DNA of 64,000 nt from Auriscalpium vulgare (Eukaryota > Basidiomycota > Agaricomycetes > Russulales > Auriscalpiaceae). The stretch spans positions 682,001-746,000 of the forward strand of contig JAHBBC010000013.1 of the NCBI GenBank assembly GCA_019915015.1. The letters run 5' to 3'. Both the position numbers and the translations under genes were made by a program. Below are positions 42,319-52,460 of the stretch, piece by piece; within the stretch, counting starts at the first letter, position 1; each line of letters begins with the position of its first letter. The notes under the pieces were generated by a model. It saw only the letters and a program-made list of their open reading frames with translations, was not told where the DNA came from and ran no database searches.

Positions 42319-44757
42319 GGCTGCTAGCGTCGGACATGCGAAGTTTGTACCGCGCACACCACTTGTCCCAGGGCATAGACGTTCGAAAGCCGCCAGAGGT
42401 CAACATCGACCAGTGGATGAACCAGTCAAGTGCGGGCTTCCGTCCCGACTTCTTCAAATCTGTCTTCCTTTACGAAGCTCGAACACCAACCAACGACCGC
42501 TTCAAGCTTTGTATTTGCACTCCGGAGATGGAGGAGGCCGCCTGGACGTACGTCCACGAGTCGCAGCTAATACTGGACGGCACCTTCGGTCTGTCGAACG
42601 TCCGCCTCTTGGTGTGGATTGCCATGGGCGTGAACGCTAAGAACCAAGGCGTCCCCGTCGCGATCATGATGTTTTCCGCGCCCACCGGTGCGAAGGCGAC
42701 GCACGCCGGGTACAACACCGCGGTTATCCAAGGCCTCCTTCAGGCCTGGAAGGATTGGCTTTCTGGTCGACCGCTCGCCAAGGGCCGTATATTCACCCCC
42801 TTCACAGCAATTACCGACGCCGACCCGAAGGAGCGAGGCGCACTCATCATCGTATGGCCCCTCATCATCCTCCTCCTGTGCCTATTCCATCTGAAGCAAA
42901 GCTGGAGAAACAAGCGTCGAGTTCTGGACCGGACCACGGTTGAAGTCGGGGTATGGAAGGTTCAAGTAATGAACAACGTGCGATCGCTGGAAAGCTCGTA
43001 CGTCGTCACTGATATCCATCGACGTCTCCCCCGTTAACAGACCTTCACAGATTGATTGACAGCACAGAGCACAAGACGGCGCTTGCCCTCCTCGAGGCCG
43101 AACGTGCGCGGTTCACATCTCTGGCTAAGGTCGAGGCCTCCAAGAAAATCGCCGAAGCAGGGCTCGTGTACTTGAACTACCTGGAAAGTTACTGGCTCTC
43201 GGAAGGGATCTGGCGGAGCTGGTCTGCTTTTGGGCGGCGCGCGGCAGCTGCTCGTCTAAACGTTGATGTGAAGCTCGTCCTATCCACCACCAACCACCTC
43301 GAGTCCTTCAATGGCAAACTGAAAAATAAGGAGGTTGTTTCTGCCCAACACTCTCGCCATCGCCTTCGATCCGACATCCTCTCCCACCATCTTGTGTACA
43401 ATGTGCTCCCCCGACTCTTCGCACGCCTTCGTATTCGGGCAGACTTTGAGGATTGGACCGACCAGCGCTTTGACCTGGCCGCTGCCGGCGGTGCAACCCT
43501 TCGTCATGCTCGGAGCAAACCACCTTCGACGCCCATCCCAGTCGCCTACTTTCTCGCTAACGACTCGAGAACCGTCAACGCTGTGGACATTCTCCAGGCC
43601 GGTCGACTGGTCGCAATCGATAGCCCTCGACCATTTGAGGTATGGGCAACCTGCGCGACCTCGAGGGCCATCCTCTCTGACAAGGAATACCCTCGCTATT
43701 AGCTCACCCTCCATACGACGGGATGGGCGACGTGCACCTGCCCCGATTGGCTGCACCGAGGCGGGGCTTGTAAGCACATGCGATCGTTCGCCGCCAGCAC
43801 CAAGCTGCTGGTCGCAAGCCATGAAGAGACTGCGGGCTCCACCGCGTACCATCTCCCTACGTCGCTCGAGGCGGCGAACAAGGTCAGGGCCCAGAACGAA
43901 TTATGGTATGCAGGGCGGCAGGACATGGCGCCGACTGTCGCTCTGAGCCCGATGACATATCCACACGGCTACACTGGGCTTGTTCCGCCACCGACGATGT
44001 CCGCAGCTGCACCCATAAACCCTCTGTCGACTGTGGTGCTCCCACCTCCTGAAGCTACCGACTCCCAGCCACCCGTGGAGGACGACATCGAGCTCGAGGC
44101 TGAGCTAGATGTTGCCGTGATGTCTGAGCCAGACGAGGCGGACGGCATGTCCGAAGACGAGCCCGAACCGTCTAGAGGGGAACCAACCCCTTTACCAGTG
44201 AGTGGACTGTATTGAGGCACGGACAGAGACGTTACTTATTCGTTCTGATAGAATGTCAACCCTGCAAAAGACAAGGAGGTCGAACAGCGCGCCGGGCTGA
44301 ACGTGCAGGCGGTCAAGCTGCAGCTGCAGCAGCGGGTTGACCTAGATATTCAGCACCTGCTGAATAGGCTGTATGGTCTATCCGAGACGCTGTCAGATAT
44401 GTCGTCCTTAGAGGCGACTGCGGAGGTGATAACATTCCATTCTCTGATCGACAAGCTCGGCGACCAGCTTCGCGACCTCAGCGAACGACGACTGCCCGCA
44501 AAGCCAGGTGATGCAAGCGACCCGCCCACTGCGGTGGCGAAGGATGTTTTGACTGCAGGTGCGTTGTGACATTTGCTCCGACCGTTCGTGTTTCTGAACC
44601 TCAAGCCATAGCAACTTCAGCAACTTTGCCCATCGCAGCAAGCGACAGTGAGGACCGCCCCCGAAAGCGGGCGAGAACAACCCAATGGCCCTTACTGGTC
44701 CGACCTCTATCACCCGAGTCGAAGCAAAAACGAAAAGACTCGCATTCGATTCTATAG
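42319..44757 (+). pseudogene. Mutator-like (MULE) transposase, 3' part
   Basis: Continues the gene cut at 30907 (LASDMRSLYRAHHLSQG). The MULE catalytic domain shows ILDGTFGLSNVRLLVWIAMG (first Asp), FTAITDADPKERGAL (second Asp) and STTNHLESFNGKLK (Glu). An intron at about 42999-43050 joins SLESS to LIDSTEHKT. A SWIM zinc finger reads CTCPDWLHRGGACKH (near 43735). One in-frame TAG at 43700-43702 (EYPRY, stop, LTLHTTGW) separates catalytic and SWIM domains. The tail is acidic, with an intron after PTPLP (about 44203) leading to NPAKDKEVEQRAGLN and a final basic cluster (RPRKRARTT), stop 44755-44757. It is inactive because of the copia insertion and the stop codon. Confidence 0.88.
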
Positions 44758-44857
44758 CCACCACGCCCATGTCTGTACTTACATACGATTTAATAAAAGA
44801 CGTCCCGGGGCGAGGGCAAGCAGGAGCACATCGAAACAAACATCACCAGAGGCGGCT

Positions 44858-45019
44858 GAGGCGGATGTGAGCGAGACAGAGGTTTGGCCATCGAAGGCGA
44901 ACCAGACGCTGGAGGCGGATGTGAGCAGGACAAAGTTTTGGCCATCAAAGGCGAACGAGAGGCTGGAGGCGGATGTGGGCGAGACAGAGTTTGGGCCATC
45001 GAGGCGAAACGGGCATGAA
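44858..45019. repeat. 54-bp minisatellite, three units
   Basis: Units start at 44858, 44912 and 44966 with GAGGCGGATGTG and contain TTTGG(G)CCATC. Outside the array, an AATAAAAGACGT word recurs on both sides (about 44790 and 45036) followed by GCAAGCA-type sequence, so a larger flanking unit was also duplicated. Fifty-four is a multiple of three, but no gene was recognised over it. Confidence 0.8.
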
Positions 45020-45153
45020 GTGCAGTGGCGAGCAATAAAAGACGTGCCAGGTCGACAGCAAGCAAGGGCACTTGAGCATTCTGTGGCTACGGACTCGGAT
45101 ACTGTCTTGTACACTACAAACAACCCCTCGCCCCGTGCTCCCACTCTGTGCAT

Positions 45154-45936
45154 CTACCATAGCGCTCCCGTCGCGCGTGCCCACCCGTCGCACGTTTCGG
45201 CCTTGATGCTGAGGATGTCAAGTGCCGCGAGCCCCTCGTGGGGTGCATGCTCGGCCGCGCGGGGTGCGGGTGTCGAGGACGAGGCGCACGTAGTGGGGGG
45301 CGTCGATGGGGGGCTCAAGCTCACCGGGAAGTCGGCTGAGGGGTGGGTGATGGTATGGTGAGGAAGGGATATGGGCGCGTAGACCAGGCGAAGGTGCTCC
45401 TCGAAGGCTCGAAGGGCTGCGCCGTCGATGTTGAGGCGCCACTCGAGGTATGCGCACATCTCGCGCTCCATCTTGTTGATGTCGCGCAGCGCGTACCGTC
45501 GCCGGGCAATGTAGCACCAGTTCTCATTGCTGAAGGTAATGTCGCTGATGACCTTGGAGGCGATCATGAACGCGGTGATGAAGAGACGATGACCGGATGT
45601 CCCAGTCGCGCCCGGGAAGCGCGCCTTGAGACGCCGGAGGAGGTATAGGGCCGCGAAGGCCACACTGCTGTGCAGCCGATGGGCGAGGTTGAGCACATAT
45701 GCGATGAAGTCCTCCAACCGCTCGTCGGGCGAGTCGGTGCTGTTCTGTGGGAGGGGAGGGGGGTCCGGGCACGCAAAGAGGTGCGAGACATAGCAGGCGC
45801 AGAGCGCGGCTGTGTGTTCGAGGCCGTCGTACGTGTTGTCCGTGGACTGGATGGGTGTTAGGGTCGAGCAGAACCGGCCGGTGTCGAGGACAGTTAGCTC
45901 CTTTTCGCGGGTCAACCGTTCCACCCGAAAAGGAAG
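45154..45936 (-). CDS. Pcl/PHO80-type cyclin (5' exon not found)
   Basis: Regulatory partner of Pho85/CDK5-type kinases. The cyclin box reads LEDFIAYVLNLAHRLHSSVA, FAALYLLRRLKARFP, HRLFITAFMIASKVISDITF and NENWCYIARRRYALRDINKM, with EREMCAYLEWRLNID closing it. This order is typical of Pcl1/2-like cyclins. The C-terminus is Pro/Ser-rich, stop 45154. The coding frame is open back to a probable splice acceptor at 45937-45938 (CTTCCTTTTCGG exon start); a TAG lies just upstream and no in-frame ATG precedes the cyclin box, so at least one 5' exon is missing from my model, probably within 46000-46900. Large antisense frames over it are shadows. Confidence 0.82.
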   Translation of the reverse strand, partial: LPFRVERLTREKELTVLDTGRFCSTLTPIQSTDNTYDGLEHTAALCACYVSHLFACPDPPPLPQNSTDSPDERLEDFIAYVLNLAHRLHSSVAFAALYLLRRLKARFPGATGTSGHRLFITAFMIASKVISDITFSNENWCYIARRRYALRDINKMEREMCAYLEWRLNIDGAALRAFEEHLRLVYAPISLPHHTITHPSADFPVSLSPPSTPPTTCASSSTPAPRAAEHAPHEGLAALDILSIKAETCDGWARATGALW

Positions 45937-47310
45937 CTGCTTACGCTAGCCTCCGTCTCGCCGGTGCCGCGCCGGCGGCATCGGCGCACGGCCTTAAACA
46001 ATGTATCTCGCTATAATGCATCGGTAAATAAACTCCATTCTGTTGCATGTGGCTTGTTTGTGATCTGTGGCCACTCTAGTACTGTGGTAAACTTCAACAG
46101 AGTGATTTTGAGGAAATTCAATGAATATCGCAATTATATTCTGATCATGTAGGACGGGTCCCGGGGGAGGGTAATAGTATGGGTGCGGGGTATAGTAAGG
46201 GCAATAATGTGGTAGATTATAGGTAGTACATATGCATAGGGGTTTGGGGAGGGTGGGGAAGGGGTGCAGGGACGGCAGGAAGTGCCAGCGGGGCAGAGTC
46301 CGAGAGGAGCAGGAGCACGACTCGGCGGCCGTGCTTCTGCCGTAGCCGCCGGAGGCGGCACACCAGCGCTGGGCGCTGGTGGGGCAGGCGCCGCTGATGC
46401 TCGAGCTCTGCGGGACAAATGAGATACACATAGTAGATAGAAGAAAAAGAATACATACTGGGCCTTCTCGTGGGCAGCAACAGAGAGCGCGTCTGGCTTT
46501 GGGACCCGTGTCGTACCCTGCTTCAACTTCGACGTGGGTCGACGGACTGTCGACGGCCCGCGGCGGGACAGGGCGGGACCCCGAGAACTACTCGACGGCC
46601 AATGACATGATTGATGCGTGTTCGTCGTGAGAGTCGTCGAGAGTGAACGTAGAGAACATCGGGGGCGGGAGCAGCAACGGCGAGGAAGTACTGGGAAGAG
46701 ATTCAGATGAACTGTGGCCTGCTTGTACTCTCTGAACAGTTCCGGCCACACGAGAATGTCATTGATTTATTATATTTTATTATTGAGGACCGGCCGTCGG
46801 CGGCGCGGCGGAGGTTATGTAAGTACCTGCCTTTTTGGGTACAGCTGGTTGACCCGCGAAAAGACAATAGCTGTCGAGGACAGCTTACCTGCATCCTCAC
46901 GACGGTGGAGTTGAGCAAGCCCGTTGCTCATCTCCGCGTGTAACACGTCCGTCTATTGCAGCAAGAGGTCCCGGGGCAGCTGAAGTGCCAAACGCGTCCT
47001 GCGATCATGGAAGATTCCAGTCGCGAACGGCGATCATGAACGCGGGGGCGAAGCAGACATAGACAAGCGCTCGGCGTAGGGGAACTAGATCGCAGTTGGG
47101 CCATGGACAAGAGAGCAGGGTACGCGACGAGCCCTACATGTGTTGGCTTGGGAGGGGGGCATGGGGTCACAAAGGCGAGAGTTGACAGACGCGCGCGGCG
47201 CGCGTGGCGGCGGCGCCGGCCGCATTCTCTGTTCCACCGTGGCAGCAGACTCAATATGTTACATAGAAATGGACAAGGTAAATCTATGTACACGGCGTTG
47301 CACGGATCAA
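45937..47310. other. Unresolved region upstream of the cyclin
   Basis: Probably holds the cyclin 5' exon and promoter. A minus-strand stretch around 46470-46690 (ALSRRGPSTVRRPTSKLKQG, PKPDALSVAAHEKAQ) looks protein-like but contains a TAG and frame changes. An AT-rich, purine/pyrimidine-skewed segment lies at 46000-46270. No confident gene. Confidence 0.4.
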
Positions 47311-48276
47311 CTACTGGGTGTACTCCCCCGCGTCACCTCCCTCCAGCCAAGCGATCGCCTCCATCATCGAGCGGCAGCCCTTGAAGTACGCGCCTGGGTA
47401 GTCGTCGACGTCATCGTATATGTTTTCACTGGGCGAAATGTTAGTCTGAGAACGAACGGGTAAGAGGGGCGGGAACGCACAAGGGACCGGCCGTCACGCC
47501 CACCCTGCGGCCTCTCTTGACTGCGAAGAACGGGGCACCAGCCGCGCGCCCGCTCTCCTCCCTGGTAGACCGCGCAGAGGGCCGCGGAGAAGTCGCGCCT
47601 CCGCCCTCGACAGTCGAGGGGCCGGCGAATGCGCCGTCCAAGGCGGGAACCATGGACGCGCAGGGGGCGGATGCCCGGGCGCCGATCGGTTGGGCGTCCA
47701 TGGTTCCCAACGGCGGCGGCAGAGCCGCCCCGGGATTCGAGCGGCCTGCCCCCTCGACGAAGGGCAGCGCCGAGTGGGCCGACGGCGGCGAGTCGGGAAA
47801 CGGGTCGGCAAAGACGAGGTCGGAGACCGACGACGTCGACGAGGTCGGGGGTTGGTATGGCGGTGGCGGCGACCCGTATATCGACTGCGCCGCGGCCCAA
47901 CGCGCAGCGCGCCGCTGCGGGGGCTCTTCGATTGCCCAGTGCTCGAAGGCCTCGTTGATGTCAGTGAAGGCGCGGTAGTGGTGGACCTGGTCGTTGTCGA
48001 TGGCCCGCAAGGCACGGCGCCTTTGTCGATCCATTTAGCTGATGGGCTCCGGGCAGCGATCCAGCACGACTCACCGGGAATCATAGAGGCCCGGTATGCC
48101 CCCTCCGTATATCAAGAAATACACCCGGTTTGAAAGGTCCTCCGAGTCTGTGGAGTAGTCGCTGCCGCTGGAGTCGTCTTGAGACTCGTGTCCTGAAGTG
48201 AAATAGTCTGCACGCAGGGCCCTATGTTAGCTATCGAACCTGTAGGCAGGGTCATGCGGCGCTCACCGTCGTCCAT
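47311..48276 (-). CDS. Protein with two viroplasmin/RNase H1-N-like domains
   Basis: Exons on the minus strand: 48267-48276 (MDD), 48075-48207, about 47474-48020, and 47311 to about 47430. They join with consensus donors (GTGAGC, GTGAGT, GTGCGT). The product has about 270 residues. The acidic N-terminus (DDSSGSDYSTDSEDLSNR) precedes a first domain, VYFLIYGGGIPGLYDSRRRA to FTDINEAFEHWAI. A Pro/Ser-rich linker follows, then a second domain, PFFAVKRGRRVGV to DDYPGAYFKGCRSMMEAIAWL. Both match the small fold named after the caulimovirus viroplasmin and found at the N-terminus of RNase H1, where it binds RNA-DNA hybrids or duplex RNA. No RNase H catalytic domain follows. A nucleic-acid-binding role is inferred. 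Confidence 0.72.
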
Positions 48277-49663
48277 CGTCAAACCTGCAGGGCGTGGGGT
48301 GGGGAGGGTGGCGGCCGTGCGTCGAACGGCGAGCCTTTATCATCTGAGGCGGCGCGAAGGGGGTCAGCACGCACTTCTCCTCCACATCACGCCGCGACTC
48401 TCCGCCGTCCATTCTTCCGCTCTCGGACTGAAGAGTATCTGAGGAGGAAAAGGATATGGTGTGGCTGCTGAGGTGCGGCGCCTCCCGATGCAGAAGCTCC
48501 GTCAGAACGCCGCCTCGAGGCGCGTTGCACGCCGTGAGTCGACGGGCCTGTACTGCCCAGAGGAGGGAGCCGGTCGGTCGACAGGTCAGTTGCGACAGTA
48601 TGTTCGGTGGCTCTGCAGGTCTGAGGCTTGGATGGAGTGAACCTGGGCTGGGGCGTTGCGGGGCGGTGGCGCTTTGGTTGGTCGCAGGCCGTGAGACGAG
48701 AAGGGGGCGGCGTGCCCGTGGCATCAAGGTCCCCAGCCACCAGCGTTCTGTCCGGAATGAAGCCTGGTCAGAAAGGGCCGCATGGGGGCTCCAGAATGGG
48801 AAATATGGCGGTACGAACGGACGTGTGACATGTCGGCCAGTGACGAGGTAGTCCGGCCTGGAGATAAGACGCGCCGGCGTTGTTGAAATTCACGTTGAGC
48901 GTTCCCGCGTGCGTTCGAAGGGTTCGAGGTAAGCACAATTGGTGTGAGTCACGCCCGCCAATATGCATCCGACGGCCAGTCTCACCCCTGCGTATATGAG
49001 AGGTCAACTCACCCAGCTTCAAGGTCAATGGGCCGGCGAAAACGCTCGCGCAGTGCAGTGCGGGCGGCACAATGCGAGGGCCCTGCGGGCCAGCGACGAT
49101 CTGCAGATCAGGCGCGCCATGCGGAGCGCTCCCCTTCGACACCGGGGTGATATTGTTTGCATCGGCAGAGAGGTGCGGGTTATCGACTCACCGCATTGTC
49201 AGGCCTCATGGCATTGTCCTCCGGCCTGCTGCGTGGCAGCCTTTTGAACGAGTTGGTCGGCACGAGGCTCCGACATCCGAAAGCGGACGAACCGCGCCAC
49301 CATCGCGTCGCGCGTTAATTTCCAGCCACAGACGCGTCGCGGCATTCTCTGTCAGCCAGCCATTCTTAAGACCCTGCCAACCATCTGTCCCGCCCGCTAC
49401 CTTTTCCACCTCCGAGCATCCCTCAGGTGAGCCCCATTCTCTATGCCAGACCCAGTCCTTTTTTTTTGTCATTTGCCCTCGAGCGTGCACGTCCGCGAAA
49501 GAGTCCCGCCTGGATACCGACGCGACGTGCCTTCGACCCTTCATCCATGCACAGACCTTCACCATCCCCCTCCGCCCGCATGCTTTGATCTGTAGTACTG
49601 ACAGGAGGCACGAACCCAGCCCACAGCGACCCCAGCGTACAGCGACCCCAGCGCCTGCACAAC
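48277..49663. other. Unresolved region between viroplasmin-like and oxygenase-like genes
   Basis: Overlapping GC-rich open frames on both strands but no domain and no coherent splice series. A minus-strand gene around 48760-49250 is possible (GNVNFNN-like TLNVNFNNAGA, DNAV) but unsupported. Two 15-base CAGCGACCCCAGCGT-like repeats lie at about 49624-49653 in the 5' UTR of the next gene. Confidence 0.4.
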
Positions 49664-51820
49664 ATGCCAGTTGACGAAGGCGGACAGGTATGTTAGCAAT
49701 TGGACTCACCATATCATCACCCTCATAAACCATCTTTCATGCAGACACGGACGGGCCGCATCTACACGACAGGCGGCGCCGTCGCCCGGCCATTCCGGAC
49801 GAATTTGAACTTTGGGGCGCTCCTCTCCAAGGCGGTCGCCGTCGATGACCATCTCGCGACCCTGCACGATTACTCCGAGAAGTCCGGCTCGTCCTTGGAC
49901 GCAGGGTTCTGGTCGCCAACCGCCCTCTCGCCGGTGACAACACCATCTCCCAGCCGCCCTGGATCCCCGGCTCCTAGCGCCCTCTCCGCCCTCACAGAGT
50001 CCACCTCCTCGGGCCGGGACGAGCTTGGGGAGGCCCTGATGGACGCGTCGGACACTGCCTGCGTGCTTGAAGGTTCGTGCGTCCGAGTGCCGTCTCTGCC
50101 ACGACTGACAGGGCTGCTCACAGTCATAGGCGCACTCGCGGTGGAGCCGGCCGAAGGGGAGCTCGCGCCATGTGGCATAGACGGGGGACGCGACGCAGGA
50201 GGCAAGAACTCTGGCCGGGCCACGGCTAAGGTGATCCTGCAAGACATGTCGAACGAGCCCGCCGCCGTTCAAGGTGCGTGTGTCCGCTTGGGCTCGTAGG
50301 TGGCTCCTGATGATGTGTTCCGGCCAACATCAGGAGAGGCACCGACGCCGTCGCAGAAGAGGAGGTGGCGCAGGAGAGCCAACGCCGCCGCGCGCAAGGG
50401 GGACAACCCACCGGAGCGGAAGGCAGACGACGCCGCCAATCCAGGTGAGGATCGCAACAGTGGGCCGGCGGGTCCCCAGGCTCGAGGGCGCATGTCCGCC
50501 GCGCGGAAGGTCGGCGGTCGGCGACGTCGCGTCAAGTCGGACGCGGTGAAGAAAGCGGCGGAGGGCCCGACTTCCAAGCGCCACCGTGCCTCGTTTGCGA
50601 CCAGGAACTCGAAGCCTCAAGTCATTACATTCGACAAGTTCAACGCGAAGCAGTACAAGGTAACTAAGGGCGCCTACACCATCAAAAGGCTCGACGACCT
50701 GGAGGACGCGCCGTGGTCCGCCGAAGATATTGACGCGGCGGGCTTTTGGACCTTCGAGTGGGATGGGATGTGAGTGCATGCGCTACTGCCCATCATCCGC
50801 TCTGATCCCAGTCCAACAGTACGCCGTATGTGATACTGGACGCCGACGACAGAGTCATCGCAGTACTCCTTGGCAGGCCCGTCGAGGGCGAAGAAAAAGA
50901 CCCACAAAAGCGCTGGGATGCCGTCATGGAACGCCTGGCCGCGAAGTTCGAAGCAGCCAGGACCAAGGAGGGGAGGACGTTTGCAGCAGGGCAGGAATCC
51001 CATCGACGGGGGCAGTACACCGCGGCCGCCTTCGGCGTTTCGTACGGCGGGGGTCAGAAGGTACGCCTCCCTGACCCTGTTCAGACGTACACTGATGCGG
51101 CCACAGAGGCCTGGCAACCTGTGCATGTCCGACGACCATGAGGAGATGGTTAACGAGCTCCGGGAGGACGAGGATGTGCAGCGAATGGCAGGATACCAAA
51201 GCAGTGCGTCTCCAGAACCCGTCCACCCCCACAGGCGATTCGGCTGACGTCCTTCAGATGGCTTCGCCTCCTACAGCCCAATGCCATATCACGACATGTG
51301 CATGTCGCTCGACAAGCTCTTCGGCGCACAGCCGGAGCTCAAGTGGAACTTCCCCAACAGCTCCTACCCCTGCGCAACCGCCAACCTTGGCCCGAGCACC
51401 GTGTGTTTCGCGCACAACGATCTCTCCAACTACCCATCCTTTTTTTGCGCCGTCACTGCGTTTGGACCGTTCGACCCGGACACCGGCGGACACATGGTCC
51501 TGATGGATCTCAAAGTGAAGATCAGGTTCCCCCCGGGCTCGACGATACTCCTGCCGTCGGCAGGCATTCGCCACTGCAACCTGCCGATCCGGGCAGGAGA
51601 GCGCCGTTACTCATTCACACAGTTCTGCCCGGGGGGCCTCATGCGGTGGGTGAGGCATGGCCTCCGTCCGGCGTCGAAGGTTCCTCCGCGCACTCGGCAG
51701 CGATTGGACGGCGAGGCGGGGGAGGGATGGCAGAGGCAGCTTGATCGGCTCTCCAAGTACGACTCGCTCGAGGCAGACAGGCAGTGGTTGGTAGAACAAG
51801 GGGTTGCCCAACGAGCCTAG
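49664..51820 (+). CDS. Basic protein with C-terminal 2-oxoglutarate/Fe(II) oxygenase-like domain
   Basis: ATG 49664 (MPVDEGGQ), intron 49688-49744, then TRTGRIYTTGGAVARPFRTN. A Ser/Pro-rich region follows, then a strongly basic one (SQKRRWRRRANAAARKG, KVGGRRRRVKSD) likely to be nuclear or DNA-binding. The next block reads TPYVILDADDRVIAVLLGRP after an intron at about 50770-50818. The C-terminal double-stranded beta-helix has the facial triad pattern H-N-D (His codon 51413-51415, Asp 51419-51421) and a distal His (51572-51574, IRHCNLPI) plus Arg-Arg-Tyr (GERRYSFTQF). The beta-hairpin FPPGSTILLPSAG lies between. Stop 51818-51820. This family is expanded in Agaricomycetes, and the motif order resembles TET/JBP-type nucleic-acid oxygenases, but that link is inference. 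Intron joins near 50275-50300 and 51060-51260 were not fixed. Confidence 0.7.
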
Positions 51821-51975
51821 TGTCTAGGTCCTAAGTAGCTAGAATACATCAATGAAATGCAGTGAAAAGCCTTGTTTCTTTTTGTTCAAGACGAGCTCGA
51901 GTATATGAAGATCAAACAAGATGTCATTTTGACCACAATCAATACAGCGAGTCTACAAGAAAGGCGGCCCACTAG

Positions 51976-52418
51976 TTAAACCAACCTGTCGACATCGATA
52001 GGCTTCTCCTTAGACCCCCCACCCGCCAACCTCGCCTTCGACTCCGCCTTGACTTTGGCAGGGGGTGCGGCCCTGCCCGCCCCACCGCGCGACCCTCCCG
52101 CAGAGCGGCTGCTCGATGCAACGCCCGATCCTCCCGCAGAGCGGCTGCTCGATGCGATGGCTGATCCACCCGCAGTGCGCCTGCTCGCGGCCTCCTTGGC
52201 CTGCGCGTTGTGCCAGGCCCAATCGGCACGGCGTGGAACGGGGCAAGCCAGCTTCATCTTCTTCTTGGGCGGCGCTGGCTCGTCCTCCTCGGAGTCGCCT
52301 GCGCGGTCGCTGCCTGCGGTCGCCTCAGTGCCCTGCGTCGAGCTGTCGGCGTCCCTGTCGCTCGTCACGACCTCGATGTCGTCGTCCGCTGCCGGCTTTT
52401 TGTCGGTGACGCTCACGA

Positions 52419-52460
<42 letters not shown>

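Noticed and set aside
47517..48133. Plus-strand Ala/Gly/Arg frames
   Set aside because: Antisense to the viroplasmin-like gene, which has domains and consistent splice sites on the minus strand.
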